In this document: positions 1-11,200 of the stretch, in pieces
Layout: every line of letters starts with the position of its first letter
Numbering within the stretch: position 1 is the first letter of the stretch
Origin: Macrolepiota albuminosa
Taxonomy: Eukaryota > Basidiomycota > Agaricomycetes > Agaricales > Agaricaceae
Length of the DNA stretch: 64,000 nt
Reading direction: 5' to 3'
NCBI GenBank assembly: GCA_027475525.1
Contig: JAMWFC010000138.1
Location: forward strand, 41,847 to 105,846
Made by a program: the position numbers and the translations under genes
The notes under the pieces: generated by a model
The model's database searches: none
What the model saw: the letters and a program-made list of their open reading frames with translations, nothing else
Told to the model about the DNA's origin: nothing

Positions 1-149
1 CCTACTGGGTCCTACAACCCTTCCTCCCTTCTTGGGAGGGAGAGGTGACTCAGGCAGCCCCAGGATGCCTGGCCACACACCTGCAGGCCCAAATTCCCAC
101 GGTTACTCACTACCGTGCACTGGTCAACCAACCTGCCTGTCCCAACAAA

Positions 150-420
150 TCCCGCTACCAGTACGCTCCCCTGAGCGCCAAGTAACCAATAGTCAACCAC
201 TGGGCTACTCCCTCAAGGAGTGCCAATTACCCATGCTACCGGTACGCTCACATGAGCGCCAAGTCACTGCTAGCCAACTGTTAGGTGGCTCCCTCAAGGA
301 GCTCCCACTATACCCACTGTCGGTACGCTCCTCGGAGTGCCAAGTCACCGTTAGCAGACCACCACACCCGCTGCCGGTACACTCCTCGGAGTGCCAAGTT
401 ACTGTTAGCCCACCTGGCCT
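150..420 (+). repeat. Four imperfect repeats in N-terminal gag
   Basis: Four diverged copies of a unit encoding roughly L-P-V-R-S-x-E-R-Q-V-T follow one another, spaced about 55-80 bp. Each begins near a GGTACGCTC-like core (about 157, 238, 316, 370). Unlike the exact 77-bp duplications nearby, these copies have many substitutions, so they are a real old expansion inside the coding region. Confidence 0.6.
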
Positions 421-789
421 TGGATCTCCTCCTGCTCTCCCCTCAACAGCTATGCAGCCACCTCCATCCGTGAGCAGAACAGCTCAGGTTGGGTTCCCCG
501 GAACCCATTCCTGTAACACCAACTCTGCCTCACCGTCCCCAGAACCCTCACAGCCTGGTCCTAGTCGATTGGAAAGAAACCCAGTTGAGTTTCATAGCTT
601 TTCTAATCTAGAAACCCCTCTCCCATCGACTCCGATCATGCGTCCTGTTAGGAATCGATCACCAGTTGCAGATTCCGATTTCGGAGACACCACAGAACAA
701 CCCATAGACCCCGTTCACTTCTTTGGACTCGGTTCTGAGGTCCCTGACTTTGTCAACCCTCCTCCTGCTGATCCTCCCATCCCCACTGT

Positions 790-943
790 CCCAACCGCCG
801 ACGATGCCGAACCCATCCCCAATGTGGCTATTGCACAATTAGCCCAAGCCATTGCCAGCTTGGCTCCCCAACCGCCGACGATGCCGAACCCATCCCCAAT
901 GTGGCTATTGCACAATTAGCCCAAGCCATTGCCAGCTTGGCTC
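790..943. repeat. Exact 77-bp tandem duplication 1
   Basis: Copy 790-866 is followed directly by an identical copy 867-943. It shifts the gag frame by +2; deleting one copy joins the upstream gag frame to the downstream one. It is probably an assembly overlap rather than biology, because five others of the same length occur nearby. Confidence 0.9.
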
Positions 944-1578
944 ATCACACCGGACACCCACCACCTCCACCATCCTCTGCTCTCCAGACCAAGGTCCGCA
1001 AGCCCGAACAGTTTGATGGGAAAGATCCCCGAGAACTCCGAGTATTTCTGGTCCAATGCAAACTTAATTTCCAGGACCATCCCCTCGCTTTTGCTAGCGA
1101 CCACGCTAAGGTCATCTTCGCGCAGTCCTACCTCAAGGGAATGGCCCTCGATTGGTTCAAGCCAGATCTATTATTCGATCAAAATTCTACGCTTCATCCA
1201 TGATGGATGAATAACTATCAAGAGTTTGTCAACGAACTTCAAACCAACTTCGGTCCTCACAATCCTGTGGGTGATGCCGAAGTTCAACTAATGACCCTGG
1301 ACATGAAGGACGGGCACCACATCAATAAGTACATCATCAAGTTCAACCAACATGCCTCTCAACTTCATGGTTACGGAGAAGCCACGCTTCGTCATTTTTT
1401 CTATAATGGATTGCCGGAACGTATCAAGGACGATATTGCCAGAGTAGGTAAACCTTCTACTCTTTCGGAACTTCACACCTCGTCACAAACCTTTGATGCA
1501 CACTATTGGGAGTGTAAATCTGAAGTTACACGTCACACGAAAACCTCCTCCTCTAACGTTTTTGACAAGTCCACTGCC

Positions 1579-2222
1579 TGTCATGACCCGGCGTTCCCCG
1601 GGGCCAGACGACCTCCTCCCTGACCCTCTCCCACGCCTGAACACTCCCCGCACACTCTGCTTGCTGCCCGTTGCCGTCTAACCACTTCCTGCCACCTCTC
1701 CACAACCCCTCTCTTGATTGTTGTTGAACGACCTAGCAGCGCAGAGCGCCGCGACCTGTTGTCCCATGTTTCGCCGCACCTTGTTACCTCGTGGCGAAGG
1801 TCACGCTTGACCTTTGCTGTCTTGAACACGTGCTCTTTGTTTGTTTTCCTCCTTCTTTTCTCTGCCCGCAATCTCCGCAAGATCTGGCAACTTATTCCCT
1901 ATTCAGTTCCCTAGCACTTATATACAGCTTGTAACTAATGCTTGTACTGTAGTTCGAAATCAACTAGAATTCACCCCCTAAGCTTACCTCTGTACCTCTG
2001 ACCTTCTGAAGTATCGGGACCGCGTCGAGAACGAGGCACAACGCTCCTCCTCAAGTCGTTGAAGCCAAAATCCCGGCTCGCTCGCCTAAGTAGCCTCGGC
2101 CTCGAGATCGGTGGGGTTTATTCCTCGCTAAAGCTCGGTCGTGCGTAGGACGCCTATTCCACTAGTGGGCAATGCTCGGTCGCCTACGGCTACCATCGGC
2201 GAAGATTCGCACGGTTCTGACA
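1579..2222 (+). mobile_element. Solo LTR in outer gag, TSD CTGCC
   Basis: The segment starts TGTCATGACCCG and ends TTCTGACA, the usual TG...CA LTR borders. It is flanked by perfect 5-bp target duplications CTGCC (1574-1578 and 2223-2227). Length is 644 bp. Excision restores the gag reading frame exactly (residues STA then ASRP). It resembles the 3' LTR of the outer element in its ends and length, so it is probably a related chromovirus LTR left after LTR-LTR recombination. Confidence 0.9.
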
Positions 2223-2486
2223 CTGCCGCTTCTCGTCCCAACCCCAACCCCTCCTCCTCCTCTTTCAACTCCGCTTCTGGTAGCAAGCCTCCAAAGGACA
2301 ATAAGAAGTCCGAGGTCAGCTCCGCTAAACCGGACCTTTCATCAAAACTCGGAGACAATGGCAAGCTCATGCCACAAGAGCGTAAGCGTTGTCTCAACGA
2401 GAAACTTTGTATGTTCTGCAGCCAGTCTGGCCACATGGTCAAGGACTGTCCCAAGTCTTCTTCTCGCACGTCTAAGGCCCATTCAG

Positions 2487-3245
2487 TGTCAGGGATGCGT
2501 CTGGGGTCGAGAGGGCCCGGGGGTAATGTCCGGCACTGAAGCCGTCACGGGGTGTGGAGTGGGCATGCATACTGGTGGGCCCGATCCGGGACAGCGGTCC
2601 CTGGCCACTTAGTCTGAAGTGGAGAATGTGTTATTATTATTAAAGGGGGAAACTATACTACTTACCTGAAGTGGAGAATGTGAGAAGAAGGTTACTTCTT
2701 CAGTTCCCACTTCAGGTACATTTATGTACATGTACTACTTACCTGAAGTGGAGAATGTGAGAAGAAGGTTACTTCTTCAGTTCCCACTTCAGGTACATTT
2801 ATGTACATGCGGCTTGAGTCACAAGTGGAGAATGTGAGAAGAAGGTTACTTCTTCAGTTCCCACTTCAGGTACATTTATGTACATGCGGCTTGAGTCACA
2901 TGATGAGTGCCACATCATCCTCGGAGGCAGCCGCAGGCATCCGGGTGTCCCCGTGGGGGATCCCGAGAGCGTCCGCTGCATGCACGCGTGCTGGGCACAG
3001 CGGGAAGCCGTCCAGGGTGTGTGGGCCGGACGGGTCAATAGTACATCAATACAAAGGAAGGTGGTCCATGTAGATAGAAAGAAATAAACAGGAAGAGGAA
3101 GATGAGAAGAAAGAAGTGAAGAAAGAAATAAAGAAAGGGGAAGGAGAGGGAGGAAGGAGGGGGGAGGGGGATAGACAGTGGGGAGCGGGTGTGGTGTGGC
3201 CGGGTGGGTCCGGGTGGACCCGGGTCAGGCGGGTGTGCCCTGACA
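2487..3245. mobile_element. Solo LTR in outer gag, TSD TTCAG
   Basis: It starts TGTCAGGGATG and ends GTGCCCTGACA, with perfect 5-bp duplications TTCAG at 2482-2486 and 3246-3250. The 759 bp include two extra 77-bp units (2656-2899), so the true LTR is probably about 605 bp. Its 3' part is purine-rich on the + strand (about 3090-3180). Excision reconnects the last gag residues to the gag stop codon. Confidence 0.9.
2656..2899. repeat. Exact 77-bp duplications 2 and 3 (overlapping)
   Basis: Two exact 77-bp duplications overlap here: 2656-2732 with 2733-2809, and 2746-2822 with 2823-2899. The core (GTGGAGAATGTGAG and downstream) therefore appears three times at 77-bp spacing. The identical spacing to unrelated sequences elsewhere in the block points to an assembly artefact. 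Confidence 0.85.
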
Positions 3246-3383
3246 TTCAGCCCAGACCGAGGAGCAAGGATCCGCTTCCGCAGAAGCAAAAAATTAGTCC
3301 ACACCCCCATGGACTCTGCACGGACCGGGGGTTGCGATTCTTCCCTCCATGCGTTCAAAGAAGTGCGTTTAAACGCATCTTCC

Positions 3384-3537
3384 ATCTCTGACTTATCCTC
3401 CCTCCATATTCCCATTTCTTTTTCTCTTTCAAATGGTCTATTTTCTCCTCTCAATGTTGAATCTCTGACTTATCCTCCCTCCATATTCCCATTTCTTTTT
3501 CTCTTTCAAATGGTCTATTTTCTCCTCTCAATGTTGA
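3384..3537. repeat. Exact 77-bp tandem duplication 4
   Basis: 3384-3460 and 3461-3537 are identical. The unit is pyrimidine-rich and lies at the start of the outer pol. Removing one copy places the upstream frame (starting by 3189) in register with the protease ORF that begins before 3563, which supports the duplication being false. Confidence 0.9.
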
Positions 3538-4488
3538 CCCTCCAGTTAATGTTCTACCCATTGTGGATAGTGTTGCTGATGTACCACTCTCTCCTCCACC
3601 CCCTCTGACTACTTCTGTAGATCGATCCACCGCTCTCCGTTTCTCTTCTTTCTCTTCTCCTGTCCCTTCTCCTCCATCCAATGATAGGACACACAATAAA
3701 CTTTTCCGCTCCTATGAGAACGTACCCGCACTCATAGACTCTGGGTCTTTGGACTGCTTCATCGACAACACATTCGTAAAAAAGTTGGCCTTGAAGACAT
3801 ATCAGATTAAACCCCTACAACTATGCCTATTCAAAGGTAGCACCAACTCAATCATAACCCATGCCGTCAATATTCCCCTCCGCTTCGCTTCTGGAAACAT
3901 CACCCCCACAACTTTCTTTGTCATATTGCTGGATGGATCATGTTCACTAGTCCTAGGACACAACTGGCTTACCCGCTACAATCCATTGATTGACTGGGTC
4001 TCAAGCAGTATTATGTTCCGAACTTCCGAACCTACCAAGACAGTTACTCCGAGCTCTCCCCTGTCGTCTCCGGCACCACTGCCATCGTCCGACATCCAAC
4101 CATCTGATGTTCCGCCAGCACCTCAGTCACAGGCTCCCTTTCCTCCGTTACCATCTATTGAGTTCATCAGCCGTTCTGCATTTGTGAAGGCTTGTCGACT
4201 TGAAGGATCAGTATCCTTCAGCCTAACCATCCCTTCCGAGGACAGCCGCTTGAGGGCTGCCTCATCCCACACCGATTCCGTTGACCTCTCGGCCGTTCCA
4301 AAGGAGTATCACGAGTTTGCGGATGTGTTCAGTAAGAGCAAAGCTTCGATGCTGGCACTGCACCATGAGCACGACCTGAAGATCGACCTTGAGGAAGGCA
4401 CTTCACCACCCTTGGGTACTATGTACTCTCTCTCTACTTCAGAACTCGAGGCCCTCCGGGCGTTCTTAGATGAACACATTGCCTCCGG

Positions 4489-4819
4489 TGTCAGGGGACA
4501 TAGCGTAAGCGGTTCTCTGTTACCCTATTGATATCGTGTAAGACTATATCACCGCATGTAGCCGCATCGGCCCTCATATATCGTAAATCCCTCACCTTCT
4601 CCTGATCCGACTCTGCCCCCTGATCCGAGTGTTCCTTCATCTCTATTCACTTTGTTTTCTATCGGATCATTGTTTAGTTCCTTTGATCCTATCTCTTCTG
4701 ATTGATTGATGTCACTTGTGTATATAGCTCTATGTGCCGCTGAGGGTTGGAACCTCAGCTTTGTCTATGACTAGGTTTTTGGGTGACATTTGACTCGGAC
4801 TGACGAGCGATCCCTGACA
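4489..4819. mobile_element. Solo LTR in outer RT, TSD TCCGG/TCTGG
   Basis: This 331-bp insertion starts TGTCAGGGGACA and ends GATCCCTGACA. It is flanked by TCCGG (4484-4488) and TCTGG (4820-4824), a 5-bp duplication with one change. It interrupts the RT between ASG and FICP; excision restores the frame seen in the inner copy. It is much shorter than the other LTRs here and belongs to a separate family that shares its first 12 bases with the LTR at 17087. Confidence 0.85.
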
Positions 4820-6558
4820 TCTGGGTTCATTTGTCCTGCTACTTCCGCTCATGCGGCACCGGTCCTCTTTGTCCGCAAGAAAGATGGATCCCTCCATCTT
4901 TGCATTGACTTCCGAGGGCTGAACAAGATCACCAAAAAGGATCGCTACCCACTCCCCTGCATCTCTGACCTCCTTGATGCACCTAGCCATGCCACAGTCT
5001 ACACCAGACTCGACCTCCGGCATGCTTACCACCTGGTTCACATTGCAGCAGGTGATGAATGGAAGACTTCCTTCCGCATGTGCTATGGTTCCTATGAGTG
5101 GCTTGTCATGCCATTCGGTCTCACGAATGCACCCACGGCCTTCCAGCGATTCGTCAACACGATCTTTGCCGACCTCTTGGACGTTTCTGTGGTAGTCTAC
5201 CTAGACAACATCCTTACCTACTCAGAAGACATGGCTTCACATCAGGAGCATGTCCGAGAAGTTCTTAGGAGACTCTGCAAACATGGCCTATACGCCAATC
5301 CGAAGAAATGCGAATTTCATACAGACACTATGGAATATCTCGGATACTGCCTTTCTCCCTCCGGACTCACCATGTCCATCGAGAAGGTCAAAGCCATCCA
5401 AGATTGGCCCGAGCCCTGTAAAGTCAAGGATGTCCAGTCCTTCCTTGGCTTTGCTAACTTCTATCGGCATTTCATCCACCAATACTCCGACATTGTGGTC
5501 CCCTTGACATGCCTTACACGTAAAGGAGCCCCCTGGTTATTCTCTGATGATTGTCGCTCTGCTTTCAACACCTTGAAAGAAGCCTTCACTTCTGCTCCTA
5601 TCCTGACACATTGGTTACCTGACGCCCCCTCATTGTAGAAACCGATGCCTCCGATTACGCGATCTCCGGAATCCTGTCCATCTGTTGTGATGACGGAGAG
5701 ATTCGCCCCATCGCTTTCCGCTCTAGAACACTCTTGGTGCTGGAGCTCAACTACGACACCCATGATAAGGAACTGCTTGCCATCCATGACGCATTCCGAT
5801 TGTGGCATCACTACCTTGAAGGTTCAGGAACTCCAATCGATGTCGTTACCGACCACAAGAACCTCGAGTATTTTTCCACCACCAAACTCTTGACCCAGTG
5901 GCAAACCCGTTGGTCAGAGTTCCTCTCCCAGTTCCACATGACTGTCCAATTCCGTCCCGGAAGACTCGGAGTAAAACCAGATGCGTTGACTAGACACTGG
6001 GATGTCTATCCCAAAGAAGGGGATATGGACTATGCTCGCATCAATCCGCAGAACTTCCAACCGGTCTTCACTTTGGAGCAGCTCACTGCATCCTTACGAG
6101 CCACGTTCCTAGCTGCCACAGTAATCTGAGCAGCCATACTCATCGACACAGAGGCTCTCCATCAAGACATTCTAGCCTCCCTCTCCTCCGATACCACAAT
6201 CTCTTCTCATCTCGCTTCCCCCAACCTCCCCAATTCCCGCTGGTCCATTGATGCTGAAGGCCTGTTAAGGCTGGACAACCGCATTTACGTTCCGGATTCC
6301 AATGATCTCTGTCTCCGCGTTTTGCAAGACAAACACGACCACCAACTTTCCGGACACTTCGGTCAAAACCGGACTCTGGATCTAGTACATCGTGAGTATA
6401 CCTGGCCAGGCATCCGTAACTTCATCAAGAGCTACATCTCCTCCTGCACTTCTTGTGCCCGTGCCAAAGTCCCCTGTCATAAGCCTTATGGCTTGCTCAA
6501 ACAACTCCCCATCCCCGATCATCCTTGGAACTCCATCTCCATGGATTTCATCGAACAG

Positions 6559-7174
6559 TGTCAGGAACGTGCCAGACGCGTATCCGGGTGACCCGCAAAG
6601 CGTGCGAGGTCATCCGGGCTTGTAAGGTCGGAGGGGCGGGACTTTAGCTTCAGCGACTCGGGTGGAGCGCTGCACTTTGTTCTTATGTTGGTGTCCCAAT
6701 TTCAGACAGAAGCCTTACGATGAGGATAAGAGTTTAGAGGGGGAATCCAAGTCGATATACAAACTAAGGTACATCCGGTGTAACCTACACGCGTTATAAA
6801 CACAAGTAACTAAATGAGACCGGCCCGGAAGGAGTGGCGGATCAAGCACGATATTAATGAATGAAGAAAGGAACAAATAATCAATATCGGCAAACTTGGT
6901 CAACAAAAGGCAAGCAAGGAACAATAGGAGGAACAATAGTCCGCAAGCAGACAAAACAGAAAAGGCCATCCGGCCGTCTAGCAAGCTGTCCGGCTGGGGG
7001 CGGACAACAATGGAGCAGGCAACCTAGGTTGGTAGGTACATGCATGAGGGAGGAAGTGTGGATGAGGGTGACGGGTGGACGGATGGGTGGACAGATGATG
7101 ATGATAGCGGGAGGGACGGGCCAAGTGGCACTAGGATGCGTAGAGGGAAGTGTCGGATATGTCGGGTCATGACA
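6559..7174 (-). repeat. 3' LTR of the inner element
   Basis: 616 bp; on the + strand it starts TGTCAGGAACGTG and ends GGGTCATGACA. Aligned to 13600-14292 it shows 32 base differences by eye, 31 of them in CpG-derived pairs (CG/TG, CG/CA or TG/CA) and one C/G transversion. Confidence 0.93.
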
Positions 7175-7188
7175 GTATCCCCTTCTTA
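7175..7188 (-). other. Polypurine tract of the inner element
   Basis: On the - strand this reads TAAGAAGGGGATAC directly before the 3' LTR start TGTCATGACC. The same AAGAAGGGGATAC motif precedes the 3' LTR of the outer element, which confirms strand and border. It would prime plus-strand DNA synthesis. Confidence 0.85.
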
Positions 7189-7330
7189 GGGCTGACGCCC
7201 CTGGAGGCCCAATTGGTGCACGTGGGAATCATTCGGCCAATTCCGAATTTTGAATCCCCTTCTTAGGGCTGACGCCCCTGGAGGCCCAATTGGTGCACGT
7301 GGGAATCATTCGGCCAATTCCGAATTTTGA
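7177..7330. repeat. Exact 77-bp tandem duplication 5
   Basis: 7177-7253 and 7254-7330 are identical. The unit includes part of the polypurine tract, so a second tract appears 77 bp inside the element. Probably an assembly overlap. Confidence 0.88.
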
Positions 7331-7405
7331 ATCCGCATGTGAAAACAAACGTCCTTTGATCAAGTCCAGTCATTACCCAGCACACTTACTCAATACCCCG
7401 CCCTC

Positions 7406-8150
7406 ATGTCCAAGAATCTCGAACTACACAACATCGTGTCCTGGGAGGAGGAAGACATCCAGGAGGTGACGGACGACGAGCCTGCCATGATGCAGGCGAA
7501 GCTGAATGAGCAGGTGAGGTGCAAGGCGGTCAAAAAGGCAGCCGAGGCAGCTAGGTGGGCGGCTGAGGAAAAGAAAAGGCATGAGGAAGAGGAGGCCAGG
7601 GAGCGGGAGGCAGAGGCGAAGCGCCAACAGGCGCGGGCAGCTGGATCGTCCAAAGGCAAGGTGAGTAGCCAGTATCTTTCAAACACTTACAGTCGACCTG
7701 CCACAGGCTGCAAGGGAAAAGCCCCCTTGTGGTTGTTGCATCAAGTCCCAGCTGGTCTGCGAGCGGGGCAGGTACCAGGCGTGCACGAACTGCATGTGTG
7801 CCAGGGCCAAATGCGACCTGGTCACGATTCGAGTGGGGACCACGATGCCCTCACAGCAAAAGAAACCGCAGGTGATCTCACCCAGGGCGCCAGTACACGC
7901 ATCTGAGGATGGGGGAGATGATACGGAGGACGAAGAGGATGATTGGGACGAGGATGGGGGTGATGTGGAGAAGTGGGGTGAGGCAATCGTTGACGCCCTC
8001 AAGGAGCTGACTGACGCTGTGAGGCAGTTGCCCAGCGAGGTCGCCAAGATTACGCAGGAGGAGAGGTCGAGGAAGAAGGAGAAGTCGGAGGGTGGGGGAG
8101 CGGGTGACCCGCCCACGTATACTTCCCATGGTGTGGGCGCATCACCCTGA
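7406..8150 (+). CDS. Antisense accessory ORF with cysteine cluster in inner retrotransposon
   Basis: Function unknown. It lies between the chromodomain stop (8232) and the polypurine tract of the inner element but on the opposite strand. Two exons are inferred: 7406-7660 and 7707-8150, joined in phase 0 across a 46-nt GTGAGT...CCACAG intron, giving 232 residues. The first 85 residues are rich in Lys, Glu, Ala and likely helical. Exon 2 opens with a cysteine cluster (CGCC, later CTNCMCARAKC) that could bind zinc, then an acidic run and a Lys/Glu-rich tail. Proteins with a charged coil followed by such a cluster are expanded in some Boletales, as I remember them; that link is unverified. Splicing shows it is meant to be read from the + strand. 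Confidence 0.6.
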
Positions 8151-8231
8151 AATCATCATTTTTTTGTTTTTTGTATATACCTCCATTTGTGCCATACCCT
8201 AATCAACATGGCCAGTTGACGCGTGAGTACT

Positions 8232-11200
8232 CTAAGAAAAGTGAGGGCCCGGCTTGTCAGGATACAGTGCATGGAAGTCAGAAACCAAGTCAGAGGCATG
8301 GCCAAGCTCTGTGGCCAGCAACCAAGAAGTCTCCTCGTCCATCCCATCATACCCGAGCCAACGTACCAGGTACAGTAACTTGCAGTTACGATGCCTACGA
8401 TCCAACTTTGAATCTAGTATTTCAGCAATCTCATACTCAGGTTCACTGTCAATCTCAACGGGCAGAGGCGGAGGTTGTACGCAGTTGGGGATGGTGTTGG
8501 GGACGGCCGGTTCGAGTTGGGACACATGAAAGACCGGGTGCATGGCTCTCATAGTCTCAGGAAGGTGGATGGTGCAGGAGTGGGTTCCTGGCGCGGCAAT
8601 GATCTCGAAGGGCCTGAGGTTCTTTTCTGAGAGTTTCTTCGAGGGTCGGGTGGATCTAAAATACTTAGCCTTAACAAAGACCATAGTACCAACCTCAAAG
8701 TCCGGTGCGGGTGAACACCTAGCGTCCGCAGGGCCCTGATAACGCCATTGCGCTGAGGACATTTCCTCACGTAGGAACTGATGTAAGGAATCGAGATCAA
8801 CCGAGTACTCTTGGGCACGTACTGAAGTCAAATCTCGTTCCGGATGGACGGAGAGGGTCGGATGGTATCCCTTGTTGGCAAAGAACGGAGAGACGCCAGT
8901 AGTAGCATTAGGGGCATTGTTGTATGCGAACTCAGCCAGGGGCAATAGCTCAGCCCAATTATCCTGCTGGTAGTTGCAATACACCCAAAGATACTGTTCT
9001 AATGTCTGGTTCATCCGCTCGGTCTGACCATCCCCTTCTGGGTGATAACCCGAAGTGAAGTGAAGGCGGATGTCAAGAGCCTTACCTAGAGAGCGGAAGA
9101 AATGGGATACAAACTCGGATCCTTGATCCGAAGTGATGTGGGAGGGTATGCCGTGTTTCGAGAATACATGGAGGAGGAACAGCTTAGCGAGGCCGGGCGC
9201 ATCAATGGTATTGTGCGTAGGAATAAAGACACACTGCTTAGAAAGACGGTCAACGACTACCAGGATGGCCATGAAGCCAGAGGATGGGGGAAGCTGTTTG
9301 ATGAAGTCCATGGATATCGAGTTCCACGGGCGACCGGGGACAGGGAGTTGTTTCAGCAAGCCATAGGGCTTGTGACGAGGGACCTTGGCATGGGCGCAGG
9401 CAGTACAGGACAAAACATAGTCCTTGACGAATGAATGGATACCCGGCCAAGTATACTCTCGACGGACCAGATCCAATGTGCGGTTCTGACCAAAGTGTCC
9501 GGAGAGTGGATGGTCGGTGCTTGTATCTCAAGATCCTGAGACAAAGATCATTTGTGTCCGGTACATAGATACGCTTATCGAGCCTTAACAGGCCGTCCAT
9601 GTCTAGGGACCAACAAGAGTCTGCAGGGATAGGATCAGAGAGATATTCGGCAATGGAGGGGTCGGATGGCAGGGCAGTGAGAATGTCCTTGTGGATAGCT
9701 TCTATGTCAACCATAGAGCTGGCCCGGAGGACCAGGGTGGCTAAACAGGTGGCTCGTAGGGAGGCCGAGAGCTGTTCTGTGGTAAAGACAGGGCAAAAAT
9801 TCTGCGGATTGACGTGGGCGTAGTCCCTATCCCCTTCTTTGGGGTAGACGTCCCAGCGTCTAGTCAACGCATCAGGCTTCGTGCCAAGTCTTCCCGGACG
9901 GAAACGGACAACCATGTTAAACTGCGAGAGAAACTCTGACCAGTGCGCCTGCCTGCGGGTCAAGAGTTTGGTAGTGGTGAAATATTCCAAGTTCTTGTGA
10001 TCCGTGACAACATCAATAGGAGTGCCAGAGCCTTCAAGATAGTGTCGCCAAGAGCAGAAAGCTTCAAAGATAGCCAGGAGCTCCTTATCATGGGTATCGT
10101 AGTTGAGTTCAGGTGCTGTCAGCGTTCTCGAGCAAAAAGCAACTGGGCAAATCTCATCATCCTCACAATGGATGGAGAGAATACCTGAGATTGCATAGTC
10201 GGATGCGTCAGTTTCAACTATTAGCGGACAATCGGGTACCCAGTGACTAAGGATGGGGGCAGATGTGAAAGCTTCTTTGAGGCGAAGGAAGGCGGAACGA
10301 CACTCATCAGAGAAGGACCAAGCCACATTTTTACAGGTGAGTCTGGTCAGTGGAAGAACTATACTGGAATAATCATGGATGAAACAGCAATAGAAGTTTG
10401 CAAATCCCAAGAAGGACTGGATGTCCTTGACCTTACAGGGCTCGGGCCAATCCTGAATGGATTGAATCTTTTCGGGCAACATGGACAAACCAGTCAGCGA
10501 AAGGATGTAGCCCAAATACTCCGTAGTGTCAGTTGAGAATTCGCACTTCTGCGGATTGGCAAATAACCCATGCTTGCATAGCCTACTCAGGACTTCCCAG
10601 ACGTGATCCTCATGCTGAGTCTCATCTTCCGAATAGACCAGGATGTCGTCCAAGTAGACTACCACGTGAGTGTCGAGAAGATCAGCAAAGATGGTATTGA
10701 CGAAGCGCTGAAAGGCTGTGGGTGCATTGGTCAAACCGAATGGCATGACGAGCCACTCATAGGATCCATAGCGCGTGTGGAAGGAAGTCTTCCACTCATT
10801 GCCTGCTGCTATCTGCACCAAATGGTACGCATGGCGGAGGTCGAGCTTGGTGTAGATCTTCGCATGGCTAGGAACGTCTAGGAGATCAGAGATACGCGGC
10901 AGCAGATACCTATCTTTCTTTGTGATCTTGTTGAGGCCCCTGAAGTCCACACAAAGACGCAGAGAACCGTCTTTCTTGCAGACGAAGAGCACTGGTGCAG
11001 CGTGGGTTGAAGATGAAGGATGGATGAAACCGGATGCCAAGTGCTTGTCAAGGAATATACGGAGAGCCTCAAGCTCAGACTGGGACAGGGAATATAGGGT
11101 GCCAAGGGGAGGATGGGAGCCTTCCTCCAACTCGATCTTCAGGTCATACTCACGGTGCAGTGCAAGAGTATTGGCTTTACTCTTACTGAAAACATCTGCA

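Larger units (their letters stand above)
32..3297 (+). pseudogene. gag of the outer element, interrupted
   Basis: This was the capsid/nucleocapsid polyprotein that packages element RNA. The core region (about 990-1500) contains the retroelement capsid pattern seen in the inner gag (EQFDGKDPRELRVFLVQC, then YNGLPERIKDDI). A CCHC zinc knuckle, CX2CX4HX4C, lies at 2410-2453. Breaks are a 77-bp duplication at 790-943 that shifts the frame, a TGA at 1201-1203, a solo LTR at 1579-2222 and another at 2487-3245. After taking out both LTRs and one 77-bp unit, a single frame remains apart from that TGA, ending at TAG 3295-3297. The upstream start may lie outside the window. Confidence 0.85.
3298..6558 (+). 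pseudogene. pol of the outer element, 5' part (PR-RT-RNH-IN zinc)
   Basis: This region coded for the enzymes of retrotransposition. The aspartic protease motif LIDSGSLDCF is at about 3730-3760. Reverse transcriptase (4825-5640) includes CIDFRGLNKI and the catalytic box, which reads YLDN instead of YLDD. RNase H starts at the ETDASD-equivalent near 5638, where one base is missing and TAG results. The integrase zinc-binding domain (H-x-H...C-x2-C) is at 6322-6470. The ORF then breaks off in MDFIEQ, where the inner element inserted. A solo LTR splits RT at 4489-4819. The sequence resumes at 14293. Confidence 0.88.

Noticed and set aside
2656..2899. A three-unit minisatellite
   Set aside because: The 77-bp period is shared with five unrelated duplications in the same block; an assembly overlap explains all of them.
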